Shown: positions 1 to 10,952 of the stretch, piece by piece
How positions within the stretch are numbered: the stretch's first letter is position 1
Layout: each line of letters begins with the position of its first letter
NCBI RefSeq assembly: GCF_023195885.1
Contig: NZ_JALPKO010000002.1
Location: 186,001 to 250,000, forward strand
Source: Methylonatrum kenyense
GTDB taxonomy: Bacteria; Pseudomonadota; Gammaproteobacteria; Nitrococcales; Aquisalimonadaceae
Direction of reading: 5' to 3'
DNA: 64,000 nucleotides
Program-made: the position numbers and the translations under genes
The notes under the pieces: model-generated
What the model was told of the DNA's origin: nothing
The model's input: only the letters and a program-made list of their open reading frames with translations
Database searches by the model: none

Positions 1-1
1 A

Positions 2-541
2 ACGCGGATCACGCTGTTCGTGCAATCGGTGAAGGCCATCAACAGCGCGGTGCTGGCCCACGCCGAGCTGCAGGGCACCGATGCACCGTCACATCAGGCA
101 CTGCACCAGCAGTATTTCAAGGAAGTCGAACTGGCAACGCTGCTGGGCAAGGCGACTGCGTGGTCGTCCAATCCGCTGCTTTACATGGAAGCCACGAATC
201 TCAACCTGGAGTTGTGGAACCGGACAGGCGCAGCGCTGTACCTGCAGGGCTTGCTGGCGGACCAGGAACTGTTCTATCGGTACCTCGCGCTAAGCCATGC
301 ACTGCTGGATGTGGTCCGGTTTGCACCGTTCATACCCGAGGAGCAGCGCCCGGACACACCGTTTCTTCAGGCCTTGTTGCAGGTCGAAGCCGACAGCGCG
401 CGAGAATGCGCGGTGCAGGCTGGGCTGCTTGAGACATTGTCCGAAAAGATCGGACAAGAGCAGGCCAAGGCCATCCGGCAGCGCGAGCGGACCCAGGTGG
501 AGGCCTGTTTCAAGGCCCTGCTGGATCGCCTCGGCGCCTGA
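2..541 (+). CDS. Unrecognised protein, 5' end outside the window
   Basis: The reading frame is open from the left edge, so the true start lies upstream. A GTG at 20 is a possible internal start, but the residues before it (TRITLF) read as normal protein sequence. The visible 179 residues are mostly alpha-helical, rich in Leu, Ala, Glu and Gln, with no signal peptide or membrane span. I do not recognise a family or catalytic motif. The gene ends 21 bases before the convergent ketoacyl-synthase-like gene. Codon use resembles the neighbours, so it is probably a real chromosomal gene, but no function should be assigned from this fragment. Confidence 0.6.
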   Translation, partial: TRITLFVQSVKAINSAVLAHAELQGTDAPSHQALHQQYFKEVELATLLGKATAWSSNPLLYMEATNLNLELWNRTGAALYLQGLLADQELFYRYLALSHALLDVVRFAPFIPEEQRPDTPFLQALLQVEADSARECAVQAGLLETLSEKIGQEQAKAIRQRERTQVEACFKALLDRLGA

Positions 542-562
542 GTCGCCAATCCATCGCGGTGA

Positions 563-1552
563 TCAGAGTCGCAGGGCCACGGCCGCCTGATTGAATCCCA
601 CGCCCGAGCCGATCATCACCACCAGGTCGCCGGCCCGCATGCGGCCGCTGTTCTGGCCTTCGGACAGGGCCATCGGAATGCAGGCCGAGCCGGTGTATCC
701 GCAGCGGTCCATGATCAAGGGGGCCTTTTCCAGCGGCAGCCCGATGCGTTCCGCCACCAGCTCGATGGTGTTACGGCGGACCTGGGTGAAGATCAGGTGG
801 TCGACATCGCCCACGCTGATGCCGGTATTGATACAGAGTTGCTCGAACAGCCTGGGCCAGCCGTCGTCATTGATCTCCGGCGGATAGCGTTCGATCAGCC
901 GAACCTGCGTGCGGCCAGCGGCCAACGCCTCGGTGTTGACCGGCTCGGCAGTGCCGCCGGCATAGATCCCCCAGCTTCCCGAGTAGGCACCGTCGGCGCG
1001 GAACGCGGCACCGAGGTAGCCCGGCGCGTCATCCAGTTCCATGACCGCCGCACCGGCGCCGTCGCCATAAAAGAAGATCATCGGGTCATTCGGGTCGGCC
1101 AGCTTGCGCATCATGTAGGCGCCGACGACCAGGACGGTTCTGATACCTGTCCGCCCCTGCAGCAGACCCGCCGCGGTGGCGATACCGGTCGGAAACGAGG
1201 CACAGGCGCAGCCGACGTCGAATGTACCGGCGTTGACCGCGCCAAGCTTGTGCTGGAGGACGGTGGAGGTTGCCGGGGTAATGTAGTCGGGGGAGTCGGT
1301 GCCGACGATCAGCAGATCGACATCCTCGGCCTTCCGTCCGGCCCGTTGCAGTGCCTCGCGTGCCGCCGGCAGGGCAAGATCGGACGTCGCCCAGTCGTCG
1401 GGCGCGTACCAGCGCTGCAGGATTCCGCTGCTGGCTTCGAACTTGCCGATCACCTCGGGTTTGCCGAGCGCTGCGAACCGCGCATTCAGCTCGGCATTGC
1501 TGACCAGGCGCTCGGGCACATAGTGGGCGGCAGCGATGATTCGCGGATGCAT
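563..1552 (-). CDS. Ketoacyl-ACP synthase III-like thiolase-fold protein with altered catalytic triad
   Basis: The 329-residue length and fold signatures match the FabH/OleA branch of thiolase-fold condensing enzymes. The nucleophile region FDVGCACASF puts the active Cys at residue 117, and GDGAGAAV follows near residue 163-170. In FabH the His-Asn pair sits in PHQAN and GNTSAAS motifs; here the equivalent stretches read IFTQVRRN (Thr256 for His) and CGYTGSACIP (Tyr286 for Asn). The Cys is kept, so acyl transfer is possible, but classical decarboxylating condensation with malonyl-ACP is doubtful. It lies 112 bases downstream of lpd on the same strand and convergent to the unknown gene at the left edge. 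Substrate and pathway are unknown. Confidence 0.8.
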   Translation of the reverse strand: MHPRIIAAAHYVPERLVSNAELNARFAALGKPEVIGKFEASSGILQRWYAPDDWATSDLALPAAREALQRAGRKAEDVDLLIVGTDSPDYITPATSTVLQHKLGAVNAGTFDVGCACASFPTGIATAAGLLQGRTGIRTVLVVGAYMMRKLADPNDPMIFFYGDGAGAAVMELDDAPGYLGAAFRADGAYSGSWGIYAGGTAEPVNTEALAAGRTQVRLIERYPPEINDDGWPRLFEQLCINTGISVGDVDHLIFTQVRRNTIELVAERIGLPLEKAPLIMDRCGYTGSACIPMALSEGQNSGRMRAGDLVVMIGSGVGFNQAAVALRL

Positions 1553-1638
1553 TCAGCTCATCAAGGTCCGGCGTTCATGGTCATGCCAGAAAAGCATTCC
1601 AGGTGCCGCAAGCAACGCCACGGTTCTCCGGGATCCCG

Positions 1639-1669
1639 GTTGACGGGCGCGAACTGAATGTCCGTCAAC
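1639..1669 (-). terminator. Weak stem-loop at the 3' end of lpd
   Basis: GTTGACGG (1639-1646) and CCGTCAAC (1662-1669) form a perfect 8-bp stem that includes the lpd stop codon. A second palindrome, CCGGGATCCCGG, lies just beyond at 1629-1640. No T-tract follows on the minus strand, so a canonical intrinsic terminator is not supported; it may only protect the 3' end of the pyruvate dehydrogenase transcript. Confidence 0.25.
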
Positions 1670-3428
1670 GCTTTTTCGGCATGTACAGGTCGGTAATCGT
1701 ACCCTCTGCGGCTTCCGCCGCCATCCCCACGGTTTCGATCAGGGTCGGGTGCGGATGGACCGTGAGCCCGATGTCGGCGGCCTCGGCCCCCATCTCGATG
1801 GCCAGGCAGATCTCGCCGATCACGTCGCCGGCATTGGGACCAAGCACCGCACCGCCGATAAGGCGTCCGGTGTCCTTGCTGAACAGCAGCTTGGTCAGGC
1901 CCTCGTCGCGGCCCATGGCAAGCGCCCGACCGCTGGCAGCCCAGGGGAAGACGCCCTTTTCCACCTCGACGCCCTGTTCCTTTGCCTGTTCCTCGGTCAG
2001 TCCGACCCAGGCGACTTCCGGATCGGTGTAGGCCACCGACGGGATGACCCGCGCATCGAAGGCGCTCTTCTCGCCGGCGATGACCTCGGCCGCCACCTTG
2101 CCTTCATGGGTGGCCTTGTGCGCCAGCATCGGCTGTCCGACGATGTCGCCGATGGCGAAGATGTGCGGCACCGCGCTGCGCATCTGCTCATCGACGCTGA
2201 TGAAGCCGCCATCGTGCTGCAGGCCGGCGGCCTCGAGGTCCAGTTGATCGCCGTTTGGCCGGCGGCCGACCGAGACCAGCACCCGGTCGAAGGTGTCGGT
2301 GTCCGGCACGCCCTCGCCCTCGAAGGACACCTTGATACCCTTCTTCTGGGCCTCCATGCCAGTGACCTTGGCCTTGAGGAAGACGTTTTCGTAGCGGCCG
2401 CGGATGCGTTTCTCGTAGGGTCGGATCAGATCCTTGTCGGCGCCGACCATGATGCGGTCCAGCATCTCGACCACGGTGATCTTCGAGCCCAAGGCCTCGT
2501 AGACGGTGGCCATTTCCAGCCCGATGATGCCACCACCGATGACCAGCAACCGTTTCGGGATTTCCTCGAGTTTCAGGGCGCCGGTGGAATCCATGACCCG
2601 CGGATCGTCCAGGTCCATGCCCGGCGGCATCACCGGCCGCGAGCCGGCGGCGACGATCGCGTGCCTGAAGCGGATCGTGCGTTCGCCATCCTCGCCCTTC
2701 ACGTTCAGGGCGTGGCTGCCAGTGAAGCGGGCGATCCCGGTGACGCTCTCCACCTTGCGCTTCTTGGCCATGCCGGCGAGGCCGCCGGTGAGCTTGCCGA
2801 TCACCGAGTCCTTCCAGGAACGCAGCTTGTCCAGTTCGATCTTCGGCTTGTTGAAGACAATGCCGTGATCCTTGAACGCGGCTGCGGTGTCCATGATGTG
2901 TCCGACATGCAGCAGGGCCTTGGAGGGGATGCAGCCGACATTGAGGCAGACGCCGCCCAGGGTCGGGTAGCGCTCCACCAGGATCACCTTCAGGCCGAGA
3001 TCGGCGGCGCGGAACGCGGCGGTGTAGCCACCCGGCCCGGCGCCGACCACGACCACATCACAATCCGCATCCGAGGGCGCTTCGCTCGTGGCCGCTGTCG
3101 GCGCGGGTTCGTCGGCGGGCTTTTCCGACTCTGCCGGCCTGGCCGCTGGTGCCGTTTCCTCAGCTGGTTCGGATGAGGCGGCCGCGTCGGATGCGGCGTC
3201 CAGCTCCAGAATCGGCGTGCCTTCGGCGACCTTGTCACCGACCTTGACCAGCAGTTTGCTGACCTTGCCGGCCCGGTCGGCGGGCACTTCCATCGTGGCC
3301 TTGTCGGATTCGAGGGTGATCAGCGACTGCTCCGCGGCTACCTCGTCGCCCTCGGCGACCAGCACTTCAATGACATCGACCGCATCGAAATCGCCGATGT
3401 CCGGCACCTTGATCGTTTCGTTCGCCAT
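1665..3428 (-). CDS. lpd: Dihydrolipoyl dehydrogenase (E3) with N-terminal lipoyl domain, pyruvate dehydrogenase-associated
   Basis: The enzyme reoxidises dihydrolipoamide on E2 with FAD and NAD+. Residues 1-77 form a lipoyl domain whose modifiable Lys lies in ESDKATMEV; an Ala/Pro/Glu-rich linker (about 78-120) joins it to the flavoprotein part. The redox-active disulfide is in [13 protein letters not shown], with GAGPGGY (FAD) and GGGIIGLEM (NAD) Rossmann motifs, and a C-terminal HPHPTLIE dimerisation signature. It is 587 residues, about 110 longer than plain E3, because of the lipoyl domain. It is third in aceE-aceF-lpd, 286 bases after aceF. A second, plain E3 at 38206 serves the 2-oxoglutarate complex. 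Confidence 0.95.
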   Translation of the reverse strand: MANETIKVPDIGDFDAVDVIEVLVAEGDEVAAEQSLITLESDKATMEVPADRAGKVSKLLVKVGDKVAEGTPILELDAASDAAASSEPAEETAPAARPAESEKPADEPAPTAATSEAPSDADCDVVVVGAGPGGYTAAFRAADLGLKVILVERYPTLGGVCLNVGCIPSKALLHVGHIMDTAAAFKDHGIVFNKPKIELDKLRSWKDSVIGKLTGGLAGMAKKRKVESVTGIARFTGSHALNVKGEDGERTIRFRHAIVAAGSRPVMPPGMDLDDPRVMDSTGALKLEEIPKRLLVIGGGIIGLEMATVYEALGSKITVVEMLDRIMVGADKDLIRPYEKRIRGRYENVFLKAKVTGMEAQKKGIKVSFEGEGVPDTDTFDRVLVSVGRRPNGDQLDLEAAGLQHDGGFISVDEQMRSAVPHIFAIGDIVGQPMLAHKATHEGKVAAEVIAGEKSAFDARVIPSVAYTDPEVAWVGLTEEQAKEQGVEVEKGVFPWAASGRALAMGRDEGLTKLLFSKDTGRLIGGAVLGPNAGDVIGEICLAIEMGAEAADIGLTVHPHPTLIETVGMAAEAAEGTITDLYMPKKR

Positions 3429-3592
3429 GTCCGATTCCTTAATCAGCCGGTTCTCCGTTTACGAACCAGCGCTTTTGGTGCGTTCTGTGTCTGCGGCTTC
3501 GATGTGGTGGTTCATCCAGCCAGGCGACTTCGGTAATGCCTGGTTCGAAGCCGTTCCGTCTGTTTCGCGGCAGCTTCCTCCGAAACGTTCAG

Positions 3593-3699
3593 CAGGTGGG
3601 GAGGAGGCTGCCGGCGCGGGCGTCGGCGGCAGGGAAGCCGCCGTCGAGCGTACAGGACGTATTCACAGCGTCCCGCGACGGTAGCCTCCTCCCTGCCTG
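3593..3699 (-). repeat. Large imperfect inverted repeat in the aceF-lpd gap
   Basis: The 286-base gap between aceF and lpd is unusually long for an operon. Arms at 3593-3613 and 3679-3699 are complementary over 21 positions with three mismatches (core AGCCTCCTCCC). A second, nested stem CGGCGGC (3624-3630) / GCCGCCG (3637-3643) encloses a 6-base loop. The rest of the gap (3429-3592) shows no gene or clear promoter. The structure could stabilise or partly terminate the aceEF message or be a REP-like element; it has no T-tract. Confidence 0.6.
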
Positions 3700-3714
3700 C
3701 CCGGCACCCAACAA

Positions 3715-5379
3715 CTACAGCACCAGCCGCCGCAGATCCCCCAGCAGGCCGCTCAGATGGCTCGTGAAGCGGGCGGCGGCGGCGCCGTCGATCACCCGGT
3801 GGTCGTAGGACAGCGACAGCGGCAGCATCAGCCGGGGCTCGAACTCCTTGCCGTTCCATTTCGGTTTCAGGTCCGAGCGCGAGACACCGAGGATTGCGAC
3901 TTCTGGCGCGTTGACGATCGGCGTGAATGCCGTGCCGCCGATGCCGCCGAGACTCGAGATGCTGAAGGTGCCGCCCTGCATGTCGCCCGGGCCGAGCTTG
4001 CCGTCGCGGGCCTTGGCGCTGATCTCGCCGAGGTCGCGGGCGATGTCGAAGATGCCCTTCGTGTCGGCGTCCTTGATCACCGGCACCACCAGCCCGTTCG
4101 GCGTATCCACCGCGACGCCGATATTGACGTAGTGCTTGACGATCAGTGCCGTGCCGTCCGGCTTCAGGCTGCTGTTGAAGTCCGGGAAGGCGCGCAGCGC
4201 CGACGCCGAGGCCTTGACCAGGAAGGCCAGTGGCGTGAGCTTGACGCCGGCCTTCTCGGCGGCCGCCTTCTCCGCCTTGCGGAAGGCCTCCAGGTCGGTG
4301 ATGTCCGCCTCGTCGAACTGCGTGACGTGGGGCACGTTCAGCCAGGACCGGTGCAGGTGCGGCCCGGATTTCTGCTTGATCCGGGACAGCGGCTGCTCCT
4401 CGACCTCGCCGAACTTGCTGAAATCCACCTCGGGGATCGGCGGGATGCCCATGCCGCCCGCCGCCGGCGCCGCCCCTGCGCCACTACCAGCCTGTTTCAC
4501 TGCCTGCTTGACGAATTGCTGCACGTCCTCGCGAAGGATGCGGCCCTTGCGCCCGGTGCCTGACAGGCCGGACAGGTCCACGCCCAGTTCGCGGGCATAG
4601 CGCCGGACTGCCGGTGAAGCATGCGCCAGGCGGTGGCCATCGCTGTCGATGGTCTGGACCGGCACCGGCGCGGCGTCCGCCTCCAGCTGGTAGAGCTGGT
4701 GATCGGTGGGTTTCGCCGCTGTTGATTCGGAGGTCTTTCCGTTTGCCGCCGCCGGCTGCTCGGCCGGCTTGTCCGTGGCCGGCGCCGGCGAAGAAGCCGC
4801 CTTACCAGTATCACCGCCGCTCAATTCCAGGATCGGCGTGCCTTCGGCGACCTTGTCGCCGACCTTGATCAGCAACGCCTTGACCGTGCCGGCCGCCGGC
4901 GCGGGAACCTCCATGGTGGCCTTGTCGGACTCCAGCGTGATCAGGCTCTGTTCGGTCTCGACCTGGTCCCCCTCGGCCACAAGGACTTCGATCACGTCGA
5001 CTTCGTCGAAGTCGCCGATGTCCGGTACGTTGACGGTCTGACTGCCGCCGTCGTCGCTGGTAGCGGACGCCGTTTCCTGTTTTCCCGCGTCCTCGGCTGC
5101 TGCCTCGGCCGGCGTCTCACCGCCCGACTGATCACCGTCGCCGGCCACCTCGACCTCGACAATGGCTGTTCCTTCGGAGACCTTGTCGCCGACCTTGACC
5201 AGCAGTTTCGCCACCTTGCCGCCCGCACTGGCCGGCACTTCCATCGTGGCCTTGTCGGATTCCAGTGTGATGAGGCTCTGTTCCGCCTCTACCGTGTCAC
5301 CCTCGGCCACCAGGACTTCGATCACATCGACTTCGTCGAAATCACCGATGTCGGGCACCTTGATTGTTGTCGTCGCCAT
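3715..5379 (-). CDS. aceF: Pyruvate dehydrogenase E2, dihydrolipoyllysine acetyltransferase with two lipoyl domains
   Basis: This is the core of the pyruvate dehydrogenase complex; it transfers acetyl groups from lipoamide to CoA. Two lipoyl domains (about residues 3-77 and 117-191) each carry the lipoylation motif [12 protein letters not shown], separated by Ala/Pro/Glu-rich linkers. A peripheral subunit-binding domain ([17 protein letters not shown] to about residue 290) follows, then the catalytic domain ending in [11 protein letters not shown] with the active His and Asp. At 554 residues it matches E2 proteins with two lipoyl domains. It lies 72 bases downstream of aceE. With the lipoyl domain on the partner E3, the complex has three lipoyl domains per E2-E3 set. 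Confidence 0.96.
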   Translation of the reverse strand: MATTTIKVPDIGDFDEVDVIEVLVAEGDTVEAEQSLITLESDKATMEVPASAGGKVAKLLVKVGDKVSEGTAIVEVEVAGDGDQSGGETPAEAAAEDAGKQETASATSDDGGSQTVNVPDIGDFDEVDVIEVLVAEGDQVETEQSLITLESDKATMEVPAPAAGTVKALLIKVGDKVAEGTPILELSGGDTGKAASSPAPATDKPAEQPAAANGKTSESTAAKPTDHQLYQLEADAAPVPVQTIDSDGHRLAHASPAVRRYARELGVDLSGLSGTGRKGRILREDVQQFVKQAVKQAGSGAGAAPAAGGMGIPPIPEVDFSKFGEVEEQPLSRIKQKSGPHLHRSWLNVPHVTQFDEADITDLEAFRKAEKAAAEKAGVKLTPLAFLVKASASALRAFPDFNSSLKPDGTALIVKHYVNIGVAVDTPNGLVVPVIKDADTKGIFDIARDLGEISAKARDGKLGPGDMQGGTFSISSLGGIGGTAFTPIVNAPEVAILGVSRSDLKPKWNGKEFEPRLMLPLSLSYDHRVIDGAAAARFTSHLSGLLGDLRRLVL

Positions 5380-5451
5380 GACGCCTGTTCCTTGCAGTTG
5401 CGGCGGGGCGGCCTGGTGGCCGGCCCCGCGCGAAAACGGGAATCGCGCGCT

Positions 5452-8112
<2,661 letters not shown>

Positions 8113-8151
8113 CGCATCACCTCTTGGGTTGTCTGCGACACCGGGAAATCA

Positions 8152-8179
8152 TGGCTCACCCAGGTGTCTGGATGAGCCA
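8152..8179 (-). promoter_or_regulatory. Leader hairpin upstream of aceE
   Basis: TGGCTCA (8152-8158) and TGAGCCA (8173-8179) pair, with a further CCAG/CTGG stem inside after one G-U position, giving a 12-step stem closed by four bases. It lies about 40 bases before the aceE start, in a 298-base gap (8113-8410) that holds no gene. It could be an operator or an RNA element; it does not match the PdhR operator. No convincing -35/-10 pair was found. Confidence 0.45.
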
Positions 8180-8410
8180 GGGCAGGCAGCCTTGTGGGCC
8201 GGATCCTGGATTGTCGGGGTGCCGCAGTGGCTTTAGGGGCGGTCCGGGGTCAGTGCCGCGCGACCGCCTTCTGGTTTGTTATTTGCCAAGTGCTGCCGGG
8301 CACGGGCAGCGACCATTGCGTCGATTGTCCGCTGAACCCGGTTCACCGTCTTTTTCATGGTAGGTGCGGGGCCGCGGCATTACCAGACAGGGATCATCCC
8401 CGTGCGAGAA

Positions 8411-9052
8411 TTAGCCTTGTTCCGTGGCGGAATTAATCGAACCGCGGCCGGCCGGTGTCACCGACATTCCCGCTGTCACCGCATAACGCATGGCCTCGTC
8501 GATGCTCATGTCCACCGGCGTGACCTTGTCCCGCGGCAGAACCACCGTGTAGCCACCGATCTGGTAACTCATCGGCAGGTAGACGGCGATGTGGTCCGGC
8601 AGGCCCAGCCCGTCCGGCAGGCCCTCGAAGTCCTCCCGCGTGACCACGCCGATCAGGCGGGCCGGAACGCCGGCGATCTCGACATGGACCATCACGACCT
8701 GGCTGGCCTGGTGATCAGCAGTGCGCGAGAAAAACCCCATCAGGTCCTGCACCGCACCGTAGACGGTTTTGACCAGCGGAATCCGGTGCATGATCCGCTC
8801 GCCGAGCTCGAACACCGCACGCACCAGCCAGGCGTTGAGCAGGATACCGACCACGAAGATGCCGCCGATGGCCACCAGTAATCCGAGGCCCGGGAAATAG
8901 GCGGGGAGCAGCCAGGACACCATGCCGCCGATCACCGACTCCAGCAGCGTGGCCAACCAGATGATCAGGTAGATCGTGACGATGATTGGCAGTACGGCAG
9001 CCAGCCCCTTCAGGAACGTGGTGCCGACGAAACGCATCGCGGTCTTGTCCAT
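8411..9052 (-). CDS. DUF502 family membrane protein
   Basis: The 213-residue protein has two hydrophobic spans near the N-terminus (about residues 12-34 and 52-78) followed by a soluble domain with the DUF502 signatures RIMHRIPLVKTVYGAVQDL and YLPMSYQIGGYTVVLPRDKV. Members are inner-membrane proteins of uncertain biochemical role in many Proteobacteria and plants. It begins 104 bases after hemF on the same strand, in a short stretch with no clear terminator. Nothing in the sequence predicts a substrate. Confidence 0.88.
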   Translation of the reverse strand: MDKTAMRFVGTTFLKGLAAVLPIIVTIYLIIWLATLLESVIGGMVSWLLPAYFPGLGLLVAIGGIFVVGILLNAWLVRAVFELGERIMHRIPLVKTVYGAVQDLMGFFSRTADHQASQVVMVHVEIAGVPARLIGVVTREDFEGLPDGLGLPDHIAVYLPMSYQIGGYTVVLPRDKVTPVDMSIDEAMRYAVTAGMSVTPAGRGSINSATEQG

Positions 9053-9156
9053 CGAGAGTCTCTCCGGCGGTGACAGGATCGGCCTTGAGTCTACAGCAGC
9101 CGTTGGGTCCCGAGGTACGGCATGCCGCGTCGAGATCCCCGGTCAGGCCAACACCT

Positions 9157-10251
<1,095 letters not shown>

Positions 10252-10346
10252 TCACTGACGAACGTTGGCCAGCATGATACCAGTGCAGGTCTTTTACGGA
10301 CCTTTGTAGCCGCAATGGTGATTGAGTCCTTCAGGAAGCACTGAAA

Positions 10347-10383
10347 CCGGTTTCGGGCGCAGACGTGGAAATAAGTCAGTGTT
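10347..10383 (-). repeat. Short dispersed repeat, copy C
   Basis: On the minus strand this reads AACACTGACTTATTTCC followed by ACGTCTGCGCCCGAAACCGG, closely matching 16226-16266. A second end-like block, AGGAAGCACTGA, lies in the opposite orientation at 10333-10344, so this copy has CACTGA inverted ends about 50 bases apart. It lies just after the tsaC stop. Confidence 0.55.
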
Positions 10384-10386
10384 GCG

Positions 10387-10950
10387 TTAACCCGCGCGCA
10401 AAATCTCGCCGCTGAGGCCGTCGCGAATTTCGGTGGGGTTCGGGCTGTCGCCGACTGCGCCGGCAACCACGACGTCGACGTCCGTGCCGAGCCGCAAGCG
10501 GGCCTGCAGCGCGGTGCGTGCCGGCCTTCCGGCGCTGCGATTGGCACTAGTGGAGACCAGCGGGCCGCAGATGTCGCAAAGCGCTGCTGCCAGCGGATGG
10601 GCGGTCACGCGAACGGCAAGCGTATTGCGTCCGCCGGTGAGCAGCAGCGGCGTTTTCGCATGCACCGGCAGTACCCAGGTCACGGGGCCGGGCCAGCTTG
10701 CCAGGATGGTGCCTTCGGTCTCCGCCGGAAGTGGTGCCAGCAGCGGTTCCAGCTGTTCGAAGCGGCTGGCCAGCACGATCAGGCCCTTGGCCACGGGGCG
10801 CCGTTTGACCTGGAGCAGCCGGGCGACTGCCGCGGCGTTGTAGGGATCACAACCGAGGCCGAACACCGACTCGGTCGGATAGGCGATCAGGCCGCCATGA
10901 TGAACCGCGCGGCAGGCCCGAATCAGGCGATGCGGGGAGGTGGCCGCCAT
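10387..10950 (-). CDS. tsaC: Threonylcarbamoyl-AMP synthase, short TsaC type
   Basis: TsaC makes L-threonylcarbamoyladenylate from Thr, bicarbonate and ATP, the first step of the t6A37 modification of ANN-decoding tRNAs. The 187-residue product has the YrdC-domain signatures YPTESVFGLGCDP, a KRRP element near residue 50 and STSANRSAGRPA. It lacks the extra C-terminal domain of Sua5. It begins two bases after topA ends, so the two are probably co-transcribed, an arrangement with topA and smg common in this group. Confidence 0.93.
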   Translation of the reverse strand: MAATSPHRLIRACRAVHHGGLIAYPTESVFGLGCDPYNAAAVARLLQVKRRPVAKGLIVLASRFEQLEPLLAPLPAETEGTILASWPGPVTWVLPVHAKTPLLLTGGRNTLAVRVTAHPLAAALCDICGPLVSTSANRSAGRPARTALQARLRLGTDVDVVVAGAVGDSPNPTEIRDGLSGEILRAG

Positions 10951-10952
10951 GC

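Noticed and set aside
1749-3176. 475-codon open frame on the plus strand opposite lpd
   Set aside because: Antisense shadow; all family motifs are on the minus strand.
8152-8179. PdhR operator upstream of aceE
   Set aside because: The sequence does not match the AATTGGT-N3-ACCAATT pattern.
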